Assembly (NCBI GenBank): GCA_007922195.1
Contig: ML681981.1
Location: forward strand, 9,669,857-9,733,856
DNA from: Podocnemis expansa
Taxonomy: Eukaryota > Chordata > Testudines > Podocnemididae
Reading direction: 5' to 3'
DNA length: 64,000 nt
The position numbers and the translations under genes are program-made. Below are positions 30,581 to 41,366 of this stretch, one piece after another; the first letter of the stretch is position 1, and each line of letters starts with the position of its first letter. A model generated the notes under the pieces. The model saw only the letters and a program-made list of their open reading frames with translations. It was not told the DNA's origin and searched no databases.

Positions 30581-30860
30581 AGTCTATCCTGACATAGGCA
30601 AATTCACTGCCATCAGTTTGACCTCTCTGGTTCAATCTAGCGGTCAGTGAAGACCCACTTAGTCGATCTGGAATTTGACATAGTAACTCTACCCTCATAA
30701 GAAGAGTAGAGCTGAGTTGAAGGAACAGCATTCCCTTCAACTCAGTGCAGTGGAGCCATGGAGGTAAGTGGCCGTTAAAAAGTCAAAAGGAGATGCGGAA
30801 ATTATTTTATGTAGATTGTGGATCTCCCTTCTACTGTTGCTGAAAACAGCAGCAGATGTA
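30581..30860. mobile_element. Hairpin MITE, Harbinger-like, diverged
   Basis: After TTA the element starts AACCAAGTCTATCCTGACAT, then 'CACTGCCATCAGTTTGACCT', 'GGTTCAATCTAGCGGTCAGT', 'GATCTGGAATTTGACATAG' and 'AGTAACTCTACCCT', the same order as in the copies at 26827 and 34814. The distal part with GATCTCCCTTCTACTG, TTGCTGAAAACAGC fits the end of the family. The central hairpin is not clear in this copy. The right boundary is approximate. Confidence 0.5.
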
Positions 30861-31899
30861 GGCCAGAAATAAGAGTCTTTATGGTAACAGTGGGGTGTGG
30901 GGGACACTCTTACTAGGGGAATGTCTCTATCTGGCTCCAGTTTGGCTGATTTACTGTTCCTAGGCCTGAGCCTAGGTTCAAAGGGGATGGTAAACCCTGA
31001 AAGGATGAAAGGAGGCAGAGATGGGTTGTCAGCAGGTGCCCAGTGGGGAGATGATAACAGAGATACGCAGAGGAAGAGACAGCAGGTGCAGCAGGGTAGT
31101 CTGTTTCTCCGACCCCAGATATGGAGGTAATTAGGATGAATGCAATTTATGAAAAGCTTGCATGGAAAGGGGAAGTATGTGCATAGACATTTATTGCTTT
31201 TACTCTTTGCTTTGTGTGCTTTTTACATTTGGGTGTATGAATAAATGATGCTTTGTTTTGAAGCAGCTGTTAAGTCACTTAGCTAGCCGCTGCTGCAAGC
31301 TCCTACAGGGAAAAGGGCCTACAAACACCAAGTACAGTTTGGTCTGTTGGGTTAACACAGTTGGGAAATGAGTAGCTGCATCCCAGTGATCCAGTCTGAG
31401 AGTGGCAGAAGCATGTGGTTTCACTCAGAAAGAGGGGAAAATAGTGAAATCTGTCCAAGAAGCGTCCACAGGTGCTACTAACTGGGGTCTAAACCGCAGC
31501 TCTCCCTATAACCATAACATGTACACTTACCTTTTAGGTTGGTCCCTGTCCTTTCTTGATTTGGTCTCTCTTCCTTATTTTAGTTTAGACATTGGGAGTG
31601 GGCATGTTGTGCCAAATTCAACATGGATAGAACTCAATTTAGGTCAATGGAGTTATGTCTTATCTGTCAGCGGGCTCTTGTATGGTTGTTGCCTAGAGAA
31701 GAGTCCTCACTACTATTGCTGGCCCCTGCCCAGCCCCTAACACATACCTTAATTTTATTTTATTTATGTAGTTGGGGTAAACACCAGATAGAGATGAAGA
31801 CACAGTCCTGTGGCCCATCCTGATGCTATGGGTCATGCTATTCTGCCATGAATATAGGGCATTGACTCGTGAGTGGATCCACACCATAACACACACAAA
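30861..31899. other. No recognisable feature
   Basis: Open frames up to 112 codons (31402-31740) contain no recognised domain and overlap other frames. Nothing else identified. Confidence 0.45.
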
Positions 31900-33275
31900 T
31901 ACCATGGATCATGGCAAATAGACTTTCCATCCTCCTACCAAGAAATTTCAAGACAGCTGTAAGCCAGCAAATGGAAAGAGGTGAAAACAACTCTTAAGGA
32001 ATCCTGTGTTAGAAGTGCCCTCTTTGTCAAACCTCTGTGTATCTCTCACAAGAGCAGAGTAGACACTGCCTTTCCACCTACCACAAAGCAGGGAAAGCAG
32101 CTGGCACCAGCAGGTTGAGAGGGCATGACTGGATGTCAGTACTATTCATGAAGTCATTACCACCAGCAAACTCCTGCAGCTTGGAGATGATCAAAGGTTA
32201 TTATCATTTTTAAACCTGGAAAGCTGACCAGTGACCCCCTTCAACCAAAATGCTGCCATATATCTCTCCTTTGTACAGCAATAAATTACTTGAGTATGCA
32301 ATCCTACTGGGGCTGAAACCCAACAGGGCAAGGTTGCTATGACCAAGTGCTTGCACTAACTGCACATGCTGAGGGCATCTTCCAGTGGAAGCATAAAATG
32401 GCCACAACTCTTTTTGATGTGTTTGGCACAAGGTCCTATATCTGAAACTATCCACATTGCTTCAATGCAACTGGATTTTTCGACTACATTAGATGGTTTC
32501 AGACAATGTTGCATGTCCTTCTCAAAAGTAGCAAAAATCAGAGTCTGCACCCATATTAGCAAAAACCAGTGTGTGCATAATGGCCTTCATCATGGATCGA
32601 TTCTAGCTCTGATGTGTACAAGATAAGTAATGTGCCCAAAATGATAGGCCACAAGTTATGACACCAACCTGGGACTAGCAACACAGATTGCACCACTGAG
32701 GGAACCAGAAGGAGGCTCAAACTCAATCCATCAAAAATGGTGTTATTGGTTTTCCATCTCAGCAGTTCTCAAGTTAAAACAATGGTGGATGTAAACCTCT
32801 GTGATATCCTTCCTCCAAAACATGTGTGAGAGAGGGCTACTTAGCACAAGCACAAAAATGCCCTCACTAATCCAAAGTTCCCATTCTGTGACAACCTTGT
32901 TCATCAGCCTCATCTTCACCTAAGTCCCACTGACCATTCTGGAGAAGATCTTCTGTCATTCAGTTTCACCACAAAGATGCCTGGTGGGATGCAATGGCAC
33001 CTAAAAGATAATCTCACTGTCAAACTGTCTGGTTTGTTGCTCCACCCTAGATGGTGGGGGATCGACTGTGTCAGGATGTTACAAGGCTGATGCATGTACC
33101 TGATACATAAATGATGAATCAAGGATTTGCCACAGTGCAAATGCAGAAACCTTCAAACCATTAAACATATTGTGAACAAATGCCCCATCTTTTTCATTTT
33201 TAGGAGAGGTAGCAACGGTGCACTCTGAGCCTTCTGAAGCCCTTGAATGGATTTCAAACCTATTAATTTGGTGGG
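31900..33275 (+). mobile_element. Non-LTR retrotransposon relic, CR1/L2/Jockey-like
   Basis: A roughly 1.3 kb decayed LINE body read across several frames. In order it shows a fingers-like segment with KPGKLTSD and HISLLCTAINYL (about 32210-32290, matching the 'YRPISLL' block of non-LTR RTs), a DQVLALTAH segment (about 32340), NGLHHGSILAL near 32578-32616 (matching the 'NGLPQGSVLAP' block), a decayed YADD region, LKLNPSKMVLLVFHLS near 32716-32763, and a C-terminal cysteine/histidine part. The order fits a CR1/L2/Jockey-group enzyme. It is clearly different from the CR1 copy at 21122. The 5' limit is uncertain. Confidence 0.72.
32205..33270 (+). pseudogene. LINE reverse transcriptase, catalytic site lost
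   Basis: Several frame shifts and stops break the reading frame. At 32657-32668 the motif that should read Y-A-D-D reads Y-D-T-N, followed by LGLATQ, so the catalytic aspartate pair is gone. Near the end, CKCRNLQTIKHIVNKCP (about 33140-33190) matches the C-terminal HIV..CP cysteine/histidine motif of this LINE group, then SEALEWISNL closes the protein. The relic spans most of a reverse transcriptase and its C-terminus, unusual here because other LINE copies in the window retain only 3' ends. Confidence 0.7.
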
Positions 33276-34254
33276 GGGGGGGAAGCCTTGCTGAAAGACT
33301 CTTAATTTGCTACACTACAGTACATTTCTCTTGTGACTTTTGAAAGAATATACAAATTCTTTAAAAGGATTTATTGGTCTTTTCTTTGATAAGTAGTGCT
33401 TTCTTCATGTGCTGAATATAATTCTGAACTGTTTCAGATCACACTATTTAAAACAAAAATAACAATATTCTCACAAAAATCCTTTAAACAAAAACTTCTT
33501 TCAAAAATGGAACTTATCAATCAGAATTTTCTTGGGATAAAACTCTTCAGGATTGTGGTTCTGTTCTTGAATTTACTTTTAAAAGGCATCATTTTATCAG
33601 AGAGAGAAAGACAGAGAGAGAGACAGAGCTGTACTGTCATTTTTTATTAATTCCTGTGCAGAAATTCAGCTCTTTCATTGTCGTCTTTCCCCTCCGTGTG
33701 TGTGTGTGTTTGTGTGGGGGTCTGCCTATAGCGAGGGCTGCTTAGATATGTTCTAATTCTATATCTTCCATTTCAGTTGCTAACAGTTTTATGATTTTTG
33801 TTGTAATTTGGCACATCTGATGTTAGTCCAGGGGTTAATATCTTTGATCAAGTTTTGATCAAAAGTAGCTGGGTAATTCTGAAGAACAGAATGGAAAATA
33901 TTCTTTGGCTAGTATTAAAAAACTGCAAAATTGTGATTTATTTTTAAGACTTTAAATTTGGCATTTGCAGATGCTTTTTGTTTTAATTTGACGAGATTGT
34001 AAGGGTTCAAACAATATTCTTCCCACTTGTGCAAAGGCTTCTAAAAAATAATACAATTATTATTGTCAACATTTATTTGGGAAACTACATGCATGTGTAA
34101 AATTTCCATTGAAAGAGGACTCATAACTTTATGTTGCATGACAAAGCTGGGAAACTAATTAGAAGATAAGTAGTCTAGTATGGCATATGAACTGTGGTAA
34201 TTCATGTGGAGGGAGCACATTGATGGAATCAAGCTGAATAATTCACATAATATG
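33276..34254. other. Unannotated; two microsatellites
   Basis: A G-run lies near 33271-33281, an (AG)-rich tract at about 33599-33628 and a (GT)n tract at 33696-33717. No gene or repeat family recognised elsewhere. Confidence 0.5.
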
Positions 34255-34440
34255 GATTATAATTATTAATCATCATTGTTATTATTGTGCCAAGATGCCC
34301 TAGTCATGGATGATGATCATATTGTGCTAGGCAATAGAGAATAAAAAAGAAATATGGTCAGAATAAAAAAGCCAGTCCTTTTCCCCCAGTGATTTTACAA
34401 TCTAAATATAAGGTGAGACTACAGATGGTGAAATTGTTAT
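34255..34440 (+). repeat. Old interspersed repeat, best copy
   Basis: AATTATTAATCATCATTG and TTATTATTGTGCC open the copy, then GCCCTAGTCATGGATGA, CATATTGTGCTAGGCAATAG, AAGCCAGTCCTTTTCCCCC, GATTTTACAATCTAAATATA. This order is the pattern of a common reptile repeat whose degenerate copies are at 5746 and 14856. It may be the 3' part of an ancient LINE or a SINE; I cannot decide. Confidence 0.5.
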
Positions 34441-34813
34441 ACAGGGCGTAGTCACTAGATGATGATGATAATGGTCACCTCTGAACTTGAAGTCTCTGTA
34501 TGAATCTCACAGAAGGCAAGAGGTGGAGGAGCAGCTGGCATTCAAGGAATTCAGGGACACATATTGTTAGGGAGAAATGAAATTGTAAGTCTGCTTAAAC
34601 ATTGAAAACAGTTCTATCCCAGAGAAGTGTAAAGCTTGATATGATTTTATATTTCACTCCTCTGTATGTATATATACAAATATTTTTCAGTACAACATAA
34701 ATCTGTGTCAACTAATTTTGGTTTTACTTGAGTTGTAAAGCTTTTTGATTATTAAAAAAAAATGTACTGTTTTGGTTCATGTGAGCATGTTTGCTTGGGG
34801 CCAAAATATGTAA
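34441..34813. other. No recognisable feature
   Basis: May include the tail of the preceding repeat. Nothing else recognised. Ends in TAA (34811-34813), the likely target site of the following MITE. Confidence 0.45.
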
Positions 34814-35097
34814 GGGTAAGTCTATACTGACAGTGGCAAAATCGTCGCTGTCAGCGTGATCTTCTGGGTGCAACTGAGTGGTCTGTATAGACCTGCTCAA
34901 TCACTCTGGAAATTGCCATATCAACTCGAGCCCTGGAAGTGGAGTTGCTGTAAACTGACGATAAGGCATTTCAAGTCAATTTATCTTAATGTGTAGTGAG
35001 GGATTAGTAAGTCGTCAGGAGATATGTAAGGTCTTTCATGTACCTTGCATATCTCCTGTCAGCTGCTGCTGAAAAGTATGGCAAGTATAGGCTAGGT
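34814..35097. mobile_element. Hairpin MITE, Harbinger-like, best copy
   Basis: The element starts GGGTAAGTCTATACTGACAG after TAA and contains 'GCTGTCAGCGTGATCTTCTG', 'GAGCCCTGGAAGTGGAG', and 'TTATCTTAATGTGTAG'. A hairpin lies at 35016-35058: the left arm CAGGAGATATGTAAGGT and the right arm ACCTTGCATATCTCCTG pair at 16 of 17 positions around a 9-nt loop. The distal part GTATAGGCTAGG would be the decayed right TIR, interrupted at 35098 by a hAT-type MITE. The same hairpin is recognisable at 26827 and 61864, so it belongs to the family. Confidence 0.65.
35016..35058. repeat. Near-perfect 17-bp hairpin inside MITE
   Basis: Arms at 35016-35032 and 35042-35058 with one mismatch and loop CTTTCATGT. 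It is the symmetric centre of the foldback MITE at 34814-35097. Confidence 0.85.
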
Positions 35098-35406
35098 CAG
35101 GGGTTGGCAACCCCCAGCATGTGTGCCAAAAATGTCATGGGGGCCAAGCCTGAGTGGCACATGGCACCACTCAGGCTCCCCTGCTTCCTCTGCTCCCCCA
35201 GCCCTGCGTGGCCTGGGACAGCAAGAGCCACTGCTGGCGGGAGCTTGCCCTGACCCCCTGGAGGCCACCTGCAAGTGGGGACGGGTGCCGACCTCAACCC
35301 CGAACCAGAGGCCTGGCCCCGCCCCATTTTGGCATTGCCCTGGGCACCCGCTAAGGGTGTGTTGGGAAGGGCTGGAATGGGGGTTGCCAAAAGTTGCCAA
35401 CCTCTA
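35098..35406. mobile_element. GC-rich hAT-type MITE nested in hairpin MITE
   Basis: The left end CAGGGGTTGGCAACC and the right end GTTGCCAACCTCTA (complement TAGAGGTTGGCAAC) form a TIR of about 13 bp typical of hAT MITEs ('CAGGGGTTGGCAAC'). It is GC-rich, 309 bp and non-coding despite open frames of 66-102 codons on both strands. It sits at the right end of the hairpin MITE, so it is the younger insertion. A clear 8-bp target duplication was not found. Confidence 0.65.
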
Positions 35407-37055
35407 GACCGGGGCTAAGGCATGCTTCTCAACCCACAAAAACCTGCAGTGTGGAAGCTGTAAAGTGAAATTAGAAGGACCCTGAAGTGTCACTTATTGA
35501 GAGATCTACTGCTTTCAGAGAAGACGTGCTGTCTAATCTTCTGCATTAATATTAAATATCCCATTGTCCTTTTCCTAAGTAGGTGTCCAAAGCGAGTTCC
35601 CTAGTGTACGTTTGTCTTCTCATAGGCTGTCGTTGTCTCCTCAGAGGTGGATATAAGAGTTTGAATAAAGTTTATGTGGTGTTCTGGTGTGCTTCTGGAT
35701 GACAACTGCTATAAATACATGAGGAATTATTAGTAACAAAAGTGTAGTTTTTCTAGTAAGCTGAAGTTTAGACTGCGATATTCAACACTAATTTGAGCAG
35801 TTTTTGCTGCCGTCCCAAATGTTTCTTGCTTTTGCCATCTAAATTGCATGCTTTTATGGCTGATTTTTGTTTGTAAATTATATTGTAATCTGTCACTCTT
35901 AATGTAGATGTAAAATATTGTAAGCATGAAAGTTTGTGAGTAAGAAGTAGTAGTACCCTTTACTGAAGTCTAACTCAGCTTGACAAACTGCAGATGTAGA
36001 ATTATTTGCTACAGAAATGTTCTGTCTTCCAAGGCCAATAGTGAGGTAATTATCTTGGGATATGAAAAACTCTGGACAAATACATGTTATAATTCAGAGA
36101 ATGGATGTCAGACATAAAGCACAAAATATTTTTAAAATAATACCGGTCTGGGAGATAGGCATTTTAAGTGTTTATATCAAAAGATATAAACCACATTTTA
36201 GAAATCAGAATTAAGGAAGGCTACTTAGATCATTGATTATATCAGGCATTTACATTTTGTACATGCAGCAGGGATCTGTGATCTTGGAGCACATCATTTC
36301 TGTGGCTGTGTGACAACAGTAAGTCAGTTAGAACATTAACAGGTTCTCTTTGGAAGCCATTCTGGCTTAACTGTATTTGCTTCATCCAATGTAAATTAAG
36401 ATAACTTTCCTAAAAGTGAGTGTTTTTCAGACATAAAAACACCATTAAATAAGGTACAGTTTCAGTCTTCAAGTAGGATGATGGAAAAGGAGTGTTGGGG
36501 GTGCAATGGAATAGCAAACTGATGACACACAATAGAAAGTATCCAGACTTGTAGGGCAGTGGAATTAGATTGCGAAGGAGGTGTAGAAAAGGATGAAATG
36601 TGGTAAGTGAGAAGGGACACTGATGAAAAGGGGAAGAAATAAAATCCTATTATATTTGTCAAGCATAGGTATGTGGCAAAATGTTATGAGTGGTTGAGCA
36701 AGGAAAGGTGAGGTAAGCCAATAGGAAATCTGGAATCAGTGGGGTTGGGTGTGTGTGTGTGTTGGTCCCTGAAGGGAGTGCTGTTCATTCGTGTGGTTGG
36801 GTGGTGAATGAAAAGCCAGCCCAATGATTTGAGAGAACCTAAAGGAAAAATTCATGTTCTAGACATAAAGGGGCTCCTGTGCAGTTGCTTGTTCTTTTGT
36901 AAGACTTTCCCTTCTTTTCCCCTGGCAGAAGTGAGTCAATATGTAAGCCAGTCTTCCCTTGCTTCCCCAACATGAGTGGGAAATCTGGTGATTTGCAGAT
37001 GCCACACTGGTCTGTCTTGTACGTAAAGGTGATGTTAGGTACCACTCTTATGGAA
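35407..37055. other. Unannotated; short (GT)n
   Basis: No gene or repeat family recognised. A (GT)n tract lies at about 36747-36760. Confidence 0.5.
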
Positions 37056-37325
37056 AAAGAAGCAAGGAGTCCTGTGGTGCTTAAAGACTAACAGGTATAT
37101 TTATCGCATGAGCTTTCTTGGGGGAAAATCCCACTTTGTCAGATGCTTTGAAGATGGGGAGCTTATAGAATGGGATGAAAATAAATGCAAGGTAATGTAA
37201 GACATGGGATCAAGTTATACGGTAATAACAAATCAGAGCAGCTGTTAGGATTCAAACACTGGAAACACCATATAGAGGAGGGTAAAGTCAAATCATCTGT
37301 TGTAATGGGAAAAGAAGCCAGAGTG
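37056..37325 (-). mobile_element. Penelope-like element 3' end with 3' UTR
   Basis: Minus-strand copy. On the plus strand: AGCAAGGAGTCCTGTGG, CTTAAAGACTAACAGG, TTATCGCATGAGCTTTC, a ribozyme-like region with CTGACAA in place of CTGANGA, then the 3' untranslated sequence AGAATGGGATGAAAATAAAT, GTAAGACATGGGATCAAG and CAAATCAGAGCAGCTG, matching the copy at 16530-16690 over about 170 bp. The final bases of the terminus are missing. It is the longest 3' UTR apart from the two coding copies. Confidence 0.78.
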
Positions 37326-38164
37326 TGTGGAGGAAGGAGAGCAAAAATGCAGACCCTGAGACTCCACTGGAGATAAAATGGAAGAAAAGAGCGAGCGAAT
37401 TAACAAATGCATACATGATGCAACACCATCGTCTTCTCAGCAATCATTGAGACAGTGGCCTGGGAGGTGACAGTATAGATTTATAAATTTGTTAGACCAC
37501 ATCAAAAGCATCCATCCCACTTTCACTTATCAATGATAGTCAGGACTTGAACTGTCATTCCTTTGAAATACATTCCGAAGAATTAAGTGGTTAGTCTGAA
37601 GCAGCGGTGCCTGTGTCTTTGAAATCCCACAATCCTTTCTTTCCACTGGAAGGTTTGTAGGCAGGCAGATTGGCAAAGTAGTTCATGATGATTTTTGAGG
37701 AAAGGCAGCTGTGGGTAAAGTCATTGTGGGGTAATATTGTCTGACTTGTACTTACTTGAACTCAATGCGGAAGCTCTCTGTGTACAAGCTTTTAGATTTC
37801 TATTGGGCCATTCTTTCCCTGCTTAATGCCCCCTCATCTTTTATTAAGCTTTTCATTTTGAACTTACTGTGGGACCCTACCTCAGATTTTTCCTTTATAG
37901 TGTGGTTGATTAGTTTGCTGAATGTAGAAAAGCCATGTGATCTCTTTATCTGAAGAAGTAGGAAAAAATGAGTGTGATAAACTACAAAAGTGGGAATGGA
38001 AAATGGTCAGTGACTGGAAGTGTGCATCTGATCAGTTACACTGTTATAAAGAGTACTCATATAATGTGCTGCTTTGGCCTTTCATGCAGTATTATAATGA
38101 TGCAGGGGCTGAGCCTTGATAGTTCAAGAAGGAGATGTGCACTTTCTCATGAATGGAGAAATGA
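37326..38164. other. No recognisable feature
   Basis: Nothing recognised. Confidence 0.5.
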
Positions 38165-38271
38165 CAGGAAAATTGTCCAGTGGTTACAGTGCTACCCTGC
38201 AACTTGGAAGACCTGGGTTCGGTTTCCTGCTCTTCCACAGTCTTTCTGTGTGGCCTTTGGCAAGTCGGTTA
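38165..38271 (+). mobile_element. MIR SINE, 5' part with tRNA-like head
   Basis: 'CCAGTGGTTACAGTGCTACC' carries an A-box-like region and 'GACCTGGGTTCGGTTTCCTG' a B-box-like GGTTCGGTTTCC. The sequence then runs CTCTTCCAC and TGTGTGGCCTTTGGCAAG, the MIR core. It stops at 38271 and resumes at 38998, because a 723-bp MITE is inserted. The rejoined order is exactly that of MIR, which strongly supports both calls. Confidence 0.8.
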
Positions 38272-38994
38272 GACTTGGTCTATACTACAGAGTTAGGCAG
38301 ACATAAGGCATCTTCTATTGACCTAAGTTTGTCAGTGTCTTCACTAGAATGCTGCTTCTGCTAAAGCAAGTGAGCTGCTGTATCATATCTCCACCTCTAT
38401 AAGAAATATAGTGCTCATGTTGGCATAGTTAGGTTGATTCAGTGTCTGGGTACACACTGCATTACTTACATCAGCCATCTTGACATTCTTGCTCCAGGTG
38501 AGCTAGAAGTTTCACTGCTGGTAGGCTAACTGCTGTGAAATCTGAGCAGGAGGCTGGGTGTGACAGCTTGAGCTTGTGACGCTGTGGCCTAGTTTCACAG
38601 CACTGAGACTACCAGCCGTGAAATCGACATTCATGTCAATTTTATGGCTCAGACTGTGAGCTCTGTTCCTCTGCTCTGAGCCAGAGACCATAGCAGCCAT
38701 GAAATTGACAGGAATGTCAATTTCACTGCTGGTAGGCTCCATGCTATGAAATTGGGCCCACATGGGACTCACTACTGGAACTGTTACCCTGGGAGTGCGA
38801 GGACTGCAGCAGTGAACCCGTATGGGTGTGAGTGTCCCATAATGTCTGATTTCAATCTGTGTAAGCACTCTTGGAGAGGACGTGCTCCGGCAGTAGAAAG
38901 ATGACAGTATGGACAGCAACAGGTGAGTGAATTACTGTGGTGGGTGTAAGGTGACCTAATTAAGTCAACCCAATTTTGTAATGTAGACAAGCCC
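38272..38994. mobile_element. 723-bp MITE inserted in a MIR, TTA TSD
   Basis: The left end is GACTTGGTCTATACTACAG and the complement of the right end is GGGCTTGTCTACATTAC; the inverted ends match with one gap. TTA lies on both sides (38269-38271, 38995-38997), the target duplication of PIF/Harbinger elements. The interior has a repeat TTTCACTGCTGGTAGGCT at 38510-38527 and 38721-38738. It also has two palindromes: TGAAATTGACA/TGTCAATTTCA (38700-38725) and a variant at 38619-38644. A 135-codon minus-strand frame crosses these repeats and is not protein-like. Confidence 0.75.
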
Positions 38995-38997
38995 TTA

Positions 38998-39112
38998 GTC
39001 TCTCTGTGCTTCAGTTTACCATTTGTAAAATAGGAATAATTACGCTCCTCTAGACCACAAAGGTGTTGTGAGAATATGCAAGTTAAAGATTTTGAGCGTT
39101 CTGACATTATAC
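38998..39112 (+). mobile_element. MIR SINE, 3' part
   Basis: Continues the SINE interrupted at 38271: GTCTCTCTGTGCTTCAGTTT, ACCATTTGTAAAATAGG, AATAATTACGCTCC, AGGTGTTGTGAGAATATG. These match the MIR core and 3' part. Together the two parts make an almost complete element. Confidence 0.8.
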
Positions 39113-39119
39113 TTATGAG

Positions 39120-39305
39120 CACTGTTCCCTCTAAGCTGTGCATGTGTGCACACGCACACATGCCATGAAACCTGCACACACAACAAAATAAAGTGCGCAC
39201 AAAAAAATTCAATAGTGCTAATCTTGGTGCTCACAAAGAATTGTTTTTGTGCACACAAAGAAATTGTTTGCGCACACAGCCTACGAGTAATTAGAGGGAA
39301 CATTG
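39120..39305. mobile_element. MITE with TGTTCCCTCTAA ends
   Basis: CACTGTTCCCTCTAAGCTG at the left and AATTAGAGGGAACATTGG at the right form inverted ends. The interior is dominated by alternating purine-pyrimidine GTGTGCACACGCACAC motifs and the segment CAACAAAATAAAGTGCGCAC. It is the complete relative of the MITE split by a PLE at 16148-17249. Open frames here are short and non-coding. Confidence 0.7.
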
Positions 39306-39424
39306 GTCATAGGCACAATTGGGTACTCTGGAAAGCTAGATGGAAAGGAAGCAACTTTTTCTCCCCTTCTCTTTAAAGCTTCTGTCATTTGAATTTTAAC
39401 ATTGCCTATATATGCAGTACAACT
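39306..39424. other. Short spacer
   Basis: Nothing recognised. Confidence 0.4.
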
Positions 39425-39622
39425 GTAAAATCCTTGAGTCCTGTGGCACCTTAAAAACTATTTCTTCAGGCATAAGCTTTTCTGGGCTCCATCCCTGTTG
39501 AGGAACTGGGTTGGAGCCCATGAAAGCATATGCCTGAAGAAATATGTTGTCGTTAAGGTGCCACAGAACTCTTGTCACCTTCATGGTATAGAGACTAACA
39601 TGCCTACTCCTCTAGAACTTAT
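39425..39622. mobile_element. Inverted pair of ends, older PLE family
   Basis: The left arm CCTTGAGTCCTGTGGCACC, TTAAAAAC, TTCAGGCATAAGCTTTT faces the right arm AAAGCATATGCCTGAAG, AAGGTGCCACAGAACTC and GAGACTAACATGCCTAC. The GGTGCCAC/CATAAGCTT wording is that of the older family also seen at 57545-57800, not of the GTGCCAC/CATGAGCTT copies elsewhere. The ribozyme-like core is not recognisable. The inverted layout is the same as in the younger family. Confidence 0.62.
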
Positions 39623-41366
39623 AAAACCCTTATGAATCTTTTAATGAGGAGAGTGCGTGTGTATGTATAAAATAGATGTTTTTGACCAAAGGTTCTCAGT
39701 TTAAGGGCCTTTGTCTGCACTGTATCAGCTGCTTGCTCAGGGAAATCTCCTATTCACATAATTTGAGGGGCATCCAAAAATCAAACCTATTTTGATTGCA
39801 GAACAGAAAAAGAATTTTCTTTCAGCATTTTTTGGGATTTTCTTATGGCCAGGGTCAAAGTGAATTTTTATGAGCAGAAAATAGTGGGATAATCAAAATT
39901 ATCATGCTCTGAGCCAGAGTGGTGCTAATTAGAACTGTTAAAATGTTCTTTTATAGTTGTGGCTGTAATTAGGGAGGAAAACAGGCCCCATTTCAGAGCA
40001 GACAGCAGGAATGAGTCCAGTCACATCTTGAGAGGTCACTGAAATGGCAGAGGCAAGGCTGTTTCCTGTTGACTTCATGTGGAACCACAATTAACAGCTT
40101 CATTGTTTTGATTCAATATTGGGAATAATACAGGTCAGTGCCATTAAAAATAGAATTGGAATAAAAAGCCAAACTTGCGTAATATAACAAAAGGCAGTTT
40201 TAATATTGACTAAGTAATTCAAAATTAATTTGTATCTCTACTCTGAGTTAATTATATATAGAATTTAATCAATAACTAATATTTGGGAAATTATGGGCTT
40301 TTCTTTAACTGTGATCACCTTTGCCAAAGAAGGTGATTAAAATTGTGTATATTTCAGAATATTGTTCATCTTAAAAATATATGCTTTCTCCTGAATGGCA
40401 AGGTGTTGGTAGCGGGGGAAAACAACAGAAATGTACTTTGGGGTTCATTCAGAAATGGCTCATGTTTGCTTTTCATAAATGATTTTCTATTTATAGTTAG
40501 GAAGCTTTGGGAAGGTGAGTATTCTACCATCCATTTTCATTCCTGGGATATCAGTCTTTCCATGACTATTTCCTTTCACTTTTCTCCCTAACTAATACAT
40601 TCTTGAAGAGAGACATTGCTGTGTACTCCCTCGCCACTATTAGGTCCGTCATTCAGGCTGACCTCAGGAAAAAACCTGAGACCCTAAGAGGGACAGCTTT
40701 GGATTATAACACATTTTAAAGCTCTTCCCTTGCTGGCATTGAGGACCTGCTAAGGAACTTATCACAGTGTTAAACTAACTGGAAGAGAATCAGGCCATGG
40801 TCACTGGTAATCATCTGGTATAATTTTTTATTCATTTTTGTAGTAGTAATACAGTTTAGCTGGGTGACTCTGAAATTTCTGCTCTAAAGATCCTGTAGTT
40901 ATTGAAAACATGGCTTCTTCCTAGAACTGTGTTTAGCCTTCACTGTTACAGAGCCAAGGAAAGGTACAGAATTTGAGGATCAACTACTTCAAAGGCTAAT
41001 TTATTTGCTTCAGAATCTGGAACTGCTGATGATACAAACAAGATAATTTAGAACCTTTCAGTTATCTGCTTTAAAGATGTAAGATGTCTGGTGGCCGCAG
41101 GGATCATCTCATGTATAAATTGTATGGGTTACCTTCCAGCCAACGCATTTCTTTCTGCTACTGTGTACATTTATATTAAGTCAATAGCTTTTTTTTTAAG
41201 ATAACAAAACTAGGGGTTGAGGGACAGGTGGAGCATGCCACTACAGATGACTGTGGGGTGCAGTGCAGTGTATATGCAGCCCTGGAGAGACCACCATAAA
41301 TTACCACAGTCCAGGGCTTGCTCTGATTTATGCTAAAGGCTGTTTCAGCCCCGTTAGCATCTAATT
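39623..41366. other. No recognisable feature
   Basis: AT-rich; nothing identified. Confidence 0.5.

Noticed and set aside
38512..39212. Minus-strand frames of 135 and 142 codons
   Set aside because: They span the internal repeats of one MITE, part of a MIR and part of another MITE.
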